Source: Streptomyces flaveus
GTDB taxonomy: Bacteria > Actinomycetota > Actinomycetes > Streptomycetales > Streptomycetaceae
Direction of reading: 5' to 3'
Assembly (NCBI RefSeq): GCF_014647675.1
Contig: NZ_BMPQ01000002.1
Location: 233,065-297,064, forward strand
Length of the DNA: 64,000 nt
Position numbers and translations under genes: made by a program. This document shows, piece by piece, positions 52,161-60,280 of this stretch (position 1 is the stretch's first letter; every line of letters starts with the position of its first letter). Under the pieces are notes generated by a model. The model ran no database searches and was not told the origin of the DNA. It saw nothing but the letters and a program-made list of their open reading frames with translations.

Positions 52161-53594
52161 TCAACCCCCCTTGCGCGTGCCCCACATCAGATGCCGCAAC
52201 GCCTGCAGCAGACCCCTCGCATGGCGCCTGGAGGCGTGCGAGGGATCCGGCCGCGGGGCTCCGTTCGCGGCAGCGCGCACCGAACCCAGGCGGGCGGGAT
52301 CGCCGGTAGTGGGATGGCCGGGGCCGAGTTCGTAGCGGACGGGGAGCAGCCGCAGGCCCCGTACGACCGGGCCCGAGCGCCAGGGCAACTGGTCGGCGGG
52401 AAGCGTGAGTTCGACCTTGGTGAAGTGGTCGAAAACGCGGCCCACGGCCGTGGCCACCACCGTGCCCGCCAGCTCGCGGGCAGCGGTGGGGCACTGGTGC
52501 GGCCCCGCCCCCCACCCCAGATGCGCCCGCGTGCTCACCGTGGAGTCCACGAGGCTGGAGCCGATCGCCATCAGGTCCTGGTGGGCCGCCGCTGCGGACG
52601 GCGAGACCACGTCGCCCGCCCGGATCCAGAAGTTGCCGAGCCGCACATCACGCGCCGCGAAGCGGAAGCACATGTTGGCCACGGGCGAATTGGCCAGCGC
52701 GGCCCGGTTGATGGTCTCGCCGATCTGCCCGGCCGACAGGCTCCGCCGGACGGTGGCGTTGCCGCGCAGCACCTCCAGCAGTGTGTTGCACACCATGTTG
52801 CCGGTGATGTCGTTGAGATAGACCGCGTTCATGAACAGCTCCCGGCCGAGCTGCTCGTCGGACAGGGACGGATCGGCGAGGAGCATGTACGAGGTGAGGT
52901 CGTCGCCGGGCACGGCCCGCCGGTGCGCGGCCAGCCGGGTCATGGCCGCGAGCGCCCGCCCGGTGGCGGGCCCCGCGTCGGGCCCGCCGTCGAGCATCCG
53001 CCACATGTCTATGACCATCTCGTCCCCGAGTTCGACGGGGAAGCCGAACAACCGGGTCGTGACCATCAGCAGCAGGGGCCTGGTGTACTGCGCGGCCAGG
53101 TCCATGAACCCCGCGGTACCGGACTCCGCCGCCAGCATGGCGACCAGCTCGTCCGCGTACGACACGACGGCCGACCGCAGCTCCCACCCCTGCGGCGTAC
53201 GAGCGTCCTGGAACGGACCGAGCGCCGAGTGGTACGTCTGTCGCGCGGCCAGATGCTCCTCGTCGTCCATGAACATCGTCTGCCGGACCTCGTAGCCCGC
53301 GAGCAGCGGCCAGTCCTGAGGCAGCCGCCCCTCGGCCCGCGCCCGCCAGTACCGGATGTCCCGCCGCCACACGCTCTCCTGGCGGAGCACGTCCAGGACC
53401 TCGCGGTAGTCGAGAACCAGCCACACCGGTACGCCCATGAGACCGACCGGCGCCACCGGACCGTACATACGCCGCAGTTGCGCGTACACGCCGGCCGGGT
53501 CCGTGTCGAAGGCCGACGTCAGCAACGGCTCGACGCGCAACGACTCGAGTGAGGGCGCGTCGGCCGGAGCCGCGGCGAATGGTTGAGGGTTCAT
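52161..53594 (-). CDS. Atypical cytochrome P450 lacking a clear ExxR motif
   Basis: A 477-residue P450-fold protein. The heme-binding loop is HLGWGAGPHQCPTAARELA with ligand Cys368. The I-helix reads AVYLNDITGNMVCNTLLEVL, without the usual AGxxT. The K-helix region is GETINRAALANSPV (292-305), where ExxR would be expected but ETIN-R is found. A C-terminal extension of about 55 residues follows the usual end (LLPVRYELGP). ATG 53594 has no ribosome binding site. CYP157-type Streptomyces P450s are known to lack ExxR; membership is a guess. The substrate is unknown and no redox partner is nearby. Confidence 0.8.
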   Translation of the reverse strand: MNPQPFAAAPADAPSLESLRVEPLLTSAFDTDPAGVYAQLRRMYGPVAPVGLMGVPVWLVLDYREVLDVLRQESVWRRDIRYWRARAEGRLPQDWPLLAGYEVRQTMFMDDEEHLAARQTYHSALGPFQDARTPQGWELRSAVVSYADELVAMLAAESGTAGFMDLAAQYTRPLLLMVTTRLFGFPVELGDEMVIDMWRMLDGGPDAGPATGRALAAMTRLAAHRRAVPGDDLTSYMLLADPSLSDEQLGRELFMNAVYLNDITGNMVCNTLLEVLRGNATVRRSLSAGQIGETINRAALANSPVANMCFRFAARDVRLGNFWIRAGDVVSPSAAAAHQDLMAIGSSLVDSTVSTRAHLGWGAGPHQCPTAARELAGTVVATAVGRVFDHFTKVELTLPADQLPWRSGPVVRGLRLLPVRYELGPGHPTTGDPARLGSVRAAANGAPRPDPSHASRRHARGLLQALRHLMWGTRKGG

Positions 53595-53715
53595 GCGACC
53601 ACGCATACAGCACCGGACATGCACAAGCTGTGACCGTGACGTCAACTGTTACGACTTGGTGATGCCTGCGGGAGATGTGAAGTTGTGGTGATGCGCCCGC
53701 AAAGCCCCGGTCCGC

Positions 53716-55980
53716 TCAGAAGGCCGTCGCCAGCGCCTGTGGCAGCTCCCCCGTGTGCACGATGCCCAGCGTCTGCGTGGCCCGGGTCAGCGCGACGTAC
53801 AGATCGCTCGTGCCGTACCGCGACGGCTCGACCACCAGCACCGAGTCGAACTCCAGGCCCTTGGCCTGGCGCGGGTCGAGGAGCACGACCGACTGCGTCA
53901 GATCGGGTTCCTTGCCCGCCGTGACGCCGTCAAGGCGCGCGGCCAGCGCCCGGTGCAGATCGCGGGGCGCGATCACCGCCAGCCGCCCCTCCTCCGGGGT
54001 CAGTTCCGCGACCGCTTTCGCGACGGCTCCCGGCAGGTCGTCCGTGGCCCGCGCCCAGGGCCGTACGCCCGTCGACCGCACCGAACTCGGCGGCTCGAAG
54101 CCGGGATGCTCGGCGCGCACCACGGCCGCCGCGACGTCCATGATCTCGGACGGGGTGCGGTAGTTGACGGCGAGGCGGGTGTGCTCCCAGCGGTCCTCGA
54201 CGTACGGGTGGAGGATGCCCGACCAGGAGCCGACGCCCGCCGCGTCCGCCGTCTGTGCCGGATCCCCGACGAGCGTCATCGAGCGCGTCGGACTGCGCCG
54301 CATCAGCAGCCGCCACGCCATCGGCGACAACTCCTGCGCCTCGTCCACGATGATGTGCCCGAACGCCCAGGTACGGTCGGCCGCGGCCCGCTCGGCGGCG
54401 CTGCGGTGGTCGTCCTCCTCGTGCCGCTCGGCCATCCGCTCGGCGTCGATGATGTCGTGCGCGGAGAGGACCTCGCCCGCCTCGGGGTCGTCCTCCTCCT
54501 TGTCCTCGAACTCGTACGTCCGTGAGGCGTACGAGATGTCCAGCACGGTCTGCGCATACGCCACCTGCTCCTCGCGTTCCTTCTCGGCGGCGGCCCGCGC
54601 CAACCGGTCGTCCTCGCCGAGGAGTTCGGCGGCCTCGTCGAGGAGGGGGACGTCGGCGGTGGTCCAGGAGCGCGTCACCGGGCGCCGGACGGCGGCGGCG
54701 TCCGCCTCGGAGAGGTAGCCGTCGGGCTCGGCGAGGAAGTCGGCGACGAGCCGCTGCGGGGTGATCCGCGGCCACAACTGGTCGATGGCCGACCAGACTT
54801 CGGGGTTCTCGGCCAGCTCCTCGCGGATCTGCGTGATGTCGCTGGGGTCGAGCAGGTTCGTACCGTCGAAGGGGTCTGTGCCGATCCGCTCGGCGACCAT
54901 GTCGGTGAGGGTGTTGAGGATGTGGCCCTCGAAGGGCTCGCGGGCGGCGTTGTGCGGCAGCTTCGCCTCGCGGGTGCGCTCGCGCGCGACGCGTACGAGA
55001 TCGTCGTCGAGCATCAGGATGTCCCGGTCGTGCTCGATGGCGATCACCGGGTCGGGCAGGGCCTCACGGTCGCGTACTACGGCGGCGAGGACGTCGGCCA
55101 TGTCGGCGCGGCCCTTCACGGCGGCGGCCTCGGGGGTGTCGGTCGCGGTCGCCTTCACGCCGGGGTAGAGCTCGCCGACGGTGGCGAGCAGGACGCCCGT
55201 CTCGCCGAGGGAGGGCAGGACCTCGCCGATGTAGCCGAGGAACGCCGGGTTCGGGCCGACGATCAGGACGGCCCGCCTGGCGAGCAGCTCCCGGTGCTCG
55301 TACAGGAGATACGCGGCGCGGTGCAGGGCCACGGCCGTCTTGCCGGTGCCAGGGCCGCCCTCCACGACCCGTACGCCGCGGTGCGGGGCGCGGATGATGC
55401 GGTCCTGCTCGGCCTGGATGGTCCGCACGATGTCGCCCATACGGCCGGTGCGCGCGGAGTTGAGGGCGGCGAGCAGCACGGCGTCGCCCGTCGGGTCCTC
55501 GTGGCCGGTGCGTTCCTGGTCGCCCAGGTCGAGGATCTCGTCGTGCAGGGCGGTGACGGCGCGGCCCTCGGTGGTGATGTGCCGGCGGCGGCGCAGACCC
55601 ATCGGGGTGTGGCCGGTGGCGAGGTAGAAGGGGCGGGCGACCGGGGCCCGCCAGTCGATCAGGATCGGAGTGAGTTCGGTGTCGTCGGCGCGGATACCGA
55701 TACGGCCGATGTGATGGTGAGTTCCGGTGGTGAGGTCGATCCGGCCGAAGCAGAGGGAACCGTCCACCGCGTTCAGCGCGGCGAGCAGCCCCGACCGCTC
55801 GGCGACCAGGACGTCCCGCTCCAGGCGGGCCTGCTGCGGCGTGTGGCCCTGCGCGAGGGCGTCCGCCACGGAGGTCTCGGTGCCTCCGCGGAGGGCGTCG
55901 ACGCGCGCGTACAACCCGTCGATGAATTCCTGCTCACGGCGGAATTCATCGTCCGGAAAATCGTTGTTTGACAATTCCAC
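53716..55980 (-). CDS. HelD-like RNA polymerase-associated superfamily I helicase
   Basis: A 754-residue UvrD/HelD-type ATPase. It has an N-terminal coiled-coil-prone segment (EFRREQEFIDGLYARVDAL), a DWRAPVARPFY motif typical of HelD, Walker A GGPGTGKT (208-215), Walker B HIIVDEAQELSPMAW, VGDPAQTADAAG, VNYRTPSEIM, and a C-terminal KGLEFDSVLVVEPS...YVALTRATQTL. HelD proteins displace nucleic acid or rifamycins from RNA polymerase; the Streptomyces relative HelR protects against rifampicin. GTG 55980 has only GGGA upstream. A 30-nt dyad and an unusually AT-rich leader lie in front of it. Confidence 0.88.
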   Translation of the reverse strand: MELSNNDFPDDEFRREQEFIDGLYARVDALRGGTETSVADALAQGHTPQQARLERDVLVAERSGLLAALNAVDGSLCFGRIDLTTGTHHHIGRIGIRADDTELTPILIDWRAPVARPFYLATGHTPMGLRRRRHITTEGRAVTALHDEILDLGDQERTGHEDPTGDAVLLAALNSARTGRMGDIVRTIQAEQDRIIRAPHRGVRVVEGGPGTGKTAVALHRAAYLLYEHRELLARRAVLIVGPNPAFLGYIGEVLPSLGETGVLLATVGELYPGVKATATDTPEAAAVKGRADMADVLAAVVRDREALPDPVIAIEHDRDILMLDDDLVRVARERTREAKLPHNAAREPFEGHILNTLTDMVAERIGTDPFDGTNLLDPSDITQIREELAENPEVWSAIDQLWPRITPQRLVADFLAEPDGYLSEADAAAVRRPVTRSWTTADVPLLDEAAELLGEDDRLARAAAEKEREEQVAYAQTVLDISYASRTYEFEDKEEDDPEAGEVLSAHDIIDAERMAERHEEDDHRSAAERAAADRTWAFGHIIVDEAQELSPMAWRLLMRRSPTRSMTLVGDPAQTADAAGVGSWSGILHPYVEDRWEHTRLAVNYRTPSEIMDVAAAVVRAEHPGFEPPSSVRSTGVRPWARATDDLPGAVAKAVAELTPEEGRLAVIAPRDLHRALAARLDGVTAGKEPDLTQSVVLLDPRQAKGLEFDSVLVVEPSRYGTSDLYVALTRATQTLGIVHTGELPQALATAF

Positions 55981-56013
55981 TCCCGGCCCGATATACTGTG
56001 CCTACTGAACTTC

Positions 56014-56043
56014 TTCGCGACCTAATTCGAGTGAAGTCGCGAA
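56014..56043. promoter_or_regulatory. Inverted repeat in the HelD-like gene leader
   Basis: TTCGCGAC and GTCGCGAA, perfect 8-bp arms with 14 nt between, in a stretch of about 80 bp that is much more AT-rich than its surroundings (includes ATATACTGTG and TTCAATATACG). It is 34 nt upstream of the GTG start and is a candidate operator. Confidence 0.5.
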
Positions 56044-56059
56044 CCATTCAATATACGCA

Positions 56060-56099
56060 AAGAAATCCCCCGCGGGCAATTGCCCGCGGGGGATTTCTT
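56060..56099. terminator. Perfect 40-bp palindromic terminator of the merR-trx operon
   Basis: A perfect palindrome with arms of 20 bp: AT-rich ends (AAGAAAT) and a GC core (CCCCCGCGGGC) around AATT. It gives a U-containing tract in both directions. It lies 14 nt after the thioredoxin stop and separates it from the HelD-like gene. Confidence 0.92.
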
Positions 56100-56112
56100 G
56101 TTCGCCTGCTGG

Positions 56113-56445
56113 TTACAGCATGTCGGCCAGTTCCTCCAGGAGCCGTCGCTTCGACCTGGCGCCCACCATGGACTTCACCGGCTCGCCGCCCCGGAACACC
56201 ATGAGCGTGGGCATCGACAGCACCCCGTACGCGTTCGTGGTCTCCGGATTCGTGTCCACGTCCAGCTGGACCACCTTGAGCCGGTCGCCCTCCTCGGAGG
56301 CGACTGCGCTCAGCACCGGCGCGATCTGCCGGCACGGCGGACACCAGTCGGCCGTGAACTCCACCAGTACCGGCAGCTCCGCCTCGATCACCTCCGCCTC
56401 GAAGTCCGCGTCCGTCACTTCGGCCACGCCCGCTGCCTTGATCAC
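56113..56445 (-). CDS. trxA: Thioredoxin
   Basis: A 110-residue thioredoxin with active site WCPPC (Cys35/Cys38) in VEFTADWCPPCRQIAPVL and the cis-Pro in LSMPTLMVFRGGEPV. GTG 56445 is preferred because GGGAGG lies about 9 nt upstream and the codon overlaps the merR stop (GTGA); a longer ATG start at 56469 would overlap merR by 28 nt. It reduces protein disulfides in the cytosol. The coupling to a MerR regulator suggests that it is induced by whatever that protein senses. Confidence 0.95.
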   Translation of the reverse strand: MIKAAGVAEVTDADFEAEVIEAELPVLVEFTADWCPPCRQIAPVLSAVASEEGDRLKVVQLDVDTNPETTNAYGVLSMPTLMVFRGGEPVKSMVGARSKRRLLEELADML

Positions 56446-56870
56446 CGCGTCCGCCCTCCCAGTTCGCATACGGGTTCCGGGCCGCCCGGAACCTCCGCCC
56501 CGGCCGCCAGCTCCTCGCGCGCCTGCTCGGCCTTCGCCAACTGCGTGCCGACCTGCGCCCGTACGGCCTGCAACTCGCCGATCAGCGCGTCGAGTTCGCC
56601 CAGCTTGCGTCGGTACACCGCCAGCGATGCCGGGCACAGGTCGCCCTCCGGGTGCCCGGCCCGCAGACACTCCACGAAGGGCCGTGTCTCCTCCAGCTCG
56701 AAGCCGAAGTCCTGCAACGTCCTGATCTGCTCCAGTAGACGCAGGTCGTGCTCGTCGTAGGTCCGGTATCCGTTGGAACCGCGCCGCGCGGGCAGCAGCC
56801 CCCGTGACTCGTAGTACCGGAGGGTCCGCGTGGTGGTCCCTGCCCGCGCCGCCAGCTCGCCGATTCGCAT
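56442..56870 (-). CDS. MerR-family transcriptional regulator
   Basis: A 142-residue MerR protein: helix-turn-helix and wing (MRIGELAARAGTTTRTLRYYESRGLLPARRGSNGYRTYDEHDLRLL), then a long dimerisation helix and a short C-terminal effector region. Two cysteines, in VECLRAGHPEGDLCPAS, could bind a metal or sense thiols; a ZntR/CueR-type motif is not obvious. The start at 56870 follows AAGGA. It overlaps trx, and a perfect dyad at its promoter implies autoregulation of merR-trx. Confidence 0.92.
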   Translation of the reverse strand: MRIGELAARAGTTTRTLRYYESRGLLPARRGSNGYRTYDEHDLRLLEQIRTLQDFGFELEETRPFVECLRAGHPEGDLCPASLAVYRRKLGELDALIGELQAVRAQVGTQLAKAEQAREELAAGAEVPGGPEPVCELGGRTR

Positions 56871-56884
56871 GCTGCGACGGTAAT

Positions 56885-56904
56885 CCTTGACGCCGACGTC
56901 AAGG
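56885..56904 (-). promoter_or_regulatory. MerR-type promoter dyad of the merR-trx operon
   Basis: A perfect dyad, CCTTGACG and CGTCAAGG around 4 nt. On the minus strand it lies between a -35-like TTGCCT and a -10-like TACCGT separated by 19 nt, the long spacer characteristic of MerR-controlled promoters. Confidence 0.75.
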
Positions 56905-56929
56905 CAAACGGCCAGGCGACCGCATCGAC

Positions 56930-58405
56930 CTACTCGTCGTCTTCCTCGATCAGCCAGTCCTCGTCGTCCTGGTTGTCGTCGGGGTGCTTTACCCCCAGCA
57001 GCCGCCGAGTGAGGCGGTCGCGGTCCGACAGCAGCTCGTCGACCGCCGTCCGGAGGTCTGCCGTCTCCGTGTGGTCCGCCTCGCGTTCGGCGGAGATGAG
57101 CACGGCCCGGCGTATCAGCTCCTTGGTGAAGGAGGCCGTCACGCCCTCGGTGCGGGTGACGATCTCCTCGGTGATGTCCTTGCCGAGGTCGAGGTCGGCT
57201 CCGTACAGGCCGAGGAGGCGGGCGCGGCCGTCGGCGTCCGGGAGGGGGATCTCGACGGCGAGGTCGACGCGGCCGGGGCGCTGGACCAGGGCCGGTTCCA
57301 GGAGGTCGGCTCGGTTGGTGGTGAGGAGGAACGCCACGTCGGCGTCGTCGCCGAGGCCGTCCATCTCGTTCAGCACCTGGAAGAGCAGGGGCTGGGCGCC
57401 GCCGTCGTGATCGCGGGCCTCGGCGACCAGGTCGACGTCCTCGAGGACCACGAGCGCGGGCTGGAGCATACGGGCGAGCCGGCACGCGGGGCCGATCGCA
57501 CCCATGCTCGTACCGGAGAGGACGACGACCGTGAACTCCGGCAGGTGGGAGAGGAGGTAGCGGACGGTGTGGGTCTTGCCGGTGCCGGGCGGCCCGTACA
57601 GGAGCAGTCCGCGGCGCAGATGCTGGCCCGCCGCGCGCAGCCGCTCGCGGCGCCTGGCCACCCCGACGACCTGCCGCTCCACCCGCTCCAGAAGACCGGA
57701 CGGCAGGACGATCTCCTCGCGTGTCAGCGCGGGCCGGCGGTGGAAGCGGAACGGGCCGAGTCCGTTGTCGAACTCCGAGCCGTCGAAGGAGAGGATCTGC
57801 CCGCGGTAGATGTTGTGCTCGAGCATCAGCGCGTCGATGTCGGCGAGCAGCCGGTGCGCGAACTCCTTGTCGGCGGCGAGGACTTCGAGCTCGACCTTGT
57901 TGCGTCCGTACTCGTCCGCAGGGCCCCGCAGCAGCAGAGCGAACCGCTCCTCGCCCTCCTGGCCGAGGTAGAACCCGAAGGAGACACAGGCGAGTTCGTC
58001 GTCCGGGGAGACCGGCAGATGCGCGTAGTCGACGGCTCCGACCACGAACCGGTCGTACAGGTTCGCCGATTCGAGGATCTCGCCCAGCGTGAGGTCGCCG
58101 CGGCTCTCCGAGCCGGTCATCCCGATCAGCTCGTGCGTCCGCCCCTCGACGGCGAACCAGCGCTCCAGGGCCAGATGGACATTCGGCAGTTCGTACGGGG
58201 GGTAGGCGGCCTTGACCACCGGCTGGTCCCCAGGCGCCGTACGCAGATGAGAACGGAGCCGCTTGGTGAGATCACGGTAGCCCTCCCTGCGCTTGGGCCG
58301 GGCGACCGCCAGAAGGAACTCATGGAAGAGACCATCGATCTCGTCCAACGAGTACGGCTCCTCCGACGTCTCCTCCGTGCCAGTGACCACCGAGTCGTCC
58401 CCCAT
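56930..58405 (-). CDS. AAA-type ATPase (cell-division-cycle-48-like)
   Basis: A 491-residue protein with a unique N-terminal half (about 240 residues) and a C-terminal AAA domain. Walker A GPPGTGKT (271-278), Walker B VVLEDVDLV (Glu322/Asp323 pair reads ED rather than DE), sensor 1 LLTTNRADLLEPAL and the arginine-finger region QRPGRVDLAVEI are present. The C-terminus is very acidic. ATG 58405 has ACGGAGG 5 nt upstream. Relatives are common in actinobacteria as remodelling ATPases of unknown substrate. It is upstream of merR but has its own spacing and is probably separate. Confidence 0.88.
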   Translation of the reverse strand: MGDDSVVTGTEETSEEPYSLDEIDGLFHEFLLAVARPKRREGYRDLTKRLRSHLRTAPGDQPVVKAAYPPYELPNVHLALERWFAVEGRTHELIGMTGSESRGDLTLGEILESANLYDRFVVGAVDYAHLPVSPDDELACVSFGFYLGQEGEERFALLLRGPADEYGRNKVELEVLAADKEFAHRLLADIDALMLEHNIYRGQILSFDGSEFDNGLGPFRFHRRPALTREEIVLPSGLLERVERQVVGVARRRERLRAAGQHLRRGLLLYGPPGTGKTHTVRYLLSHLPEFTVVVLSGTSMGAIGPACRLARMLQPALVVLEDVDLVAEARDHDGGAQPLLFQVLNEMDGLGDDADVAFLLTTNRADLLEPALVQRPGRVDLAVEIPLPDADGRARLLGLYGADLDLGKDITEEIVTRTEGVTASFTKELIRRAVLISAEREADHTETADLRTAVDELLSDRDRLTRRLLGVKHPDDNQDDEDWLIEEDDE

Positions 58406-58514
58406 GCGCACCTCCGTACCGTTCCGCTCCACTTACGGCTCTTCAGCCTGGGCTCTGCGCAGGGAGGGGTCAAAGGCTTTTCCGGTGGCGGAAGTTGGGG
58501 CGGTGACAGCAAAG

Positions 58515-58605
58515 GCTCAGCCCGGCCACCGAGTTGGTGACCGGGCTGAGCAACTGAAACCGGGCGGCTGAGCGACGGGGGAGGCACCCAGCCGCCCGGG
58601 GTTTC
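58515..58605. terminator. Two hairpins downstream of dctA
   Basis: Hairpin 1 (58515-58551): GCTCAGCCCGG arms plus CACC/GGTG with a 5-nt loop. Hairpin 2 (about 58556-58605): GAAAC-CGGGCGGCT and its complement around about 20 nt. Both lie between the AAA gene start and the dctA stop on the minus strand and probably end the dctA transcript. Confidence 0.7.
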
Positions 58606-58619
58606 GGGGCGGGCCGCGC

Positions 58620-58715
58620 CCGCTTGAGGGGCCGCAGGCCCCGAAAGGGGCGCGGGGCTGTATCTATATGCGGCTCCGCCGCGCGGGCGCGACCAGCCAC
58701 AACGGACCCGCAGCC
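58620..58715 (+). repeat. Interspersed intergenic repeat, copy E
   Basis: Stem GGGGCC-GCA-GGCCCC, then GGGGCGCGGGGCTG, CGGCTCCGCCGCG and GCGCGACCAGCCAC (58687-58700) and ACCCGCAG. With the two hairpins it fills most of the 352-bp gap 58406-58757. Confidence 0.75.
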
Positions 58716-58757
58716 GGCTACCGCCCCACAGCCCTACGGCGGCTACCCGTACAGCAA

Positions 58758-60140
58758 CTACGCTTTCGCGAGCTCCTTGTCCTCGCCCTCGCGAGAAGCC
58801 TCCCCATCCCCGGCGGGAGCCGCATCGTCGTCGAGAAGCGTCTTCTCGTCGAACGGCAGGTTCCCGGCGAGAACCTGATCGACCCGCTCACGGTCGATCT
58901 CCTTGGTCCAGGTACCGATCAGCACCGTGGCGACCGCGTTGCCCGCGAAGTTCGTCAGAGCACGCGCCTCGCTCATGAAGCGGTCGATGCCGACGATCAG
59001 GCCGATGCCGTCCACCAGCGCGGGCTTGTGAGACTGGAGGCCACCCGCCAGGGTGGCAAGACCCGCACCGGTGACACCCGCCGCGCCCTTCGAGGCGACC
59101 AGCAGGAACAGCAGCAGCGGAATCTGCTCGCCCACCGACATCGGCGTACCCATGGCGTCGGCGATGAAGAGGGACGCCATGGTCATGTAGATCATGGTGC
59201 CGTCGAGGTTGAAGGAGTAGCCGGTCGGGACGGTGATGCCCACCACCGGCTTGCTGACGCCCAGGTGCTCCATCTTCGCGATGAGCCGCGGCAGCGCGGA
59301 CTCGGAGGAGGAGGTGGACAGGATCAGCAGGAACTCACGGCCCAGGTACTTGAAGAGCGTGAGGATGTTCAGGCCCGCCACCACCCGCAGCAGCGCGGCC
59401 AGCACGATGAAGACGAAGAGGAAGCAGGTGACGTAGAAGCCGAGCATCAGCACGGCGAGACTCTTGAGCGCGTCAAGGCCCGCGGAGCCGGTGACCGCGG
59501 CGATGGCACCGAAGGCACCGATCGGGGCGGCCCACATCACCATGGCGAGGACGCGGAAGACGAGGCGCTGGATGTGCTCGACACCGCGCAGGATCGGCTG
59601 ACCGGTGTCACCCATGGCCTGCAGCGCGAAGCCGACGAGCAGGGCGACCAGGAGGGTCTGCAGGACCTCGCCGCCGGTGAACGCGGAGACGATCGTGGTC
59701 GGGATGATGCCGAGCAGGAACTCCTCGGTGGTCTTGGCCTCGGTGACCTGTGCCTGACCGGTCTCCTTGATCGCGTCGGTGACCGCGAGGCCCGTACCCG
59801 GCTCGACGATGTTGCCGACGACCAGGCCGATGCCGAGCGCGACCAGCGACATCACCGTGAAGTAGCCGAGCGCGATGCCACCCACCGCGCCGACCTTCGC
59901 GGCTTTCCGTACCGAGCCGATGCCCAGCACGATGGTGCAGAAGATGATCGGCGAGATCATCATCTTGATCAGGTTCACGAAGCCGGTACCGATCGGCTTC
60001 AGTTCGACCGCGAAGTCGGGGGCGACCAGACCGACGGTGATGCCGAGCACCACCGCGATGATCACCGCGATGTAGAGGTAGTGGGTGCGATCCCGCTTGC
60101 CGGCGGGTGCGGTAGCTGCCGTTTTTGACGTATTCGTCAC
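58758..60140 (-). CDS. dctA: C4-dicarboxylate:cation symporter DctA (SDF/DAACS family)
   Basis: A 460-residue membrane transporter. The N-terminal helix (HYLYIAVIIAVVLGITVGLVAP) is followed by the family core: the serine-rich hairpin STSSSESALPRL, the SFNLDGTMIYM helix and GAAGVTGAGLATLAG and DRFMSEARALTNFAGNAVAT motifs. It imports succinate, fumarate and malate with protons or sodium. GTG 60140 has AAGGAGG 6 nt upstream. It is divergent from a CitA/DcuS-type sensor and regulator, the expected control system. A short GGTGAC-GTCACC dyad (60200-60233) lies in the shared region. Confidence 0.93.
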   Translation of the reverse strand: MTNTSKTAATAPAGKRDRTHYLYIAVIIAVVLGITVGLVAPDFAVELKPIGTGFVNLIKMMISPIIFCTIVLGIGSVRKAAKVGAVGGIALGYFTVMSLVALGIGLVVGNIVEPGTGLAVTDAIKETGQAQVTEAKTTEEFLLGIIPTTIVSAFTGGEVLQTLLVALLVGFALQAMGDTGQPILRGVEHIQRLVFRVLAMVMWAAPIGAFGAIAAVTGSAGLDALKSLAVLMLGFYVTCFLFVFIVLAALLRVVAGLNILTLFKYLGREFLLILSTSSSESALPRLIAKMEHLGVSKPVVGITVPTGYSFNLDGTMIYMTMASLFIADAMGTPMSVGEQIPLLLFLLVASKGAAGVTGAGLATLAGGLQSHKPALVDGIGLIVGIDRFMSEARALTNFAGNAVATVLIGTWTKEIDRERVDQVLAGNLPFDEKTLLDDDAAPAGDGEASREGEDKELAKA

Positions 60141-60280
60141 GGCTGCCTCCTTGACGTCATCGTCGCATCACCGGCGTGCGGCTCACGTCCGGGGGTTGGG
60201 GTGACTATCCCGTGCGCTGTGAGGCCGGTCACCCTTCCGTTCATTTAGTTCACATGGACGCAACGAGGCAGACTGATTCC

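Noticed and set aside
55981..56113. Rifamycin-associated element sought upstream of the HelD-like gene
   Set aside because: No sequence resembling the recalled palindromic element was found; only the TTCGCGAC dyad and the trx terminator are present.
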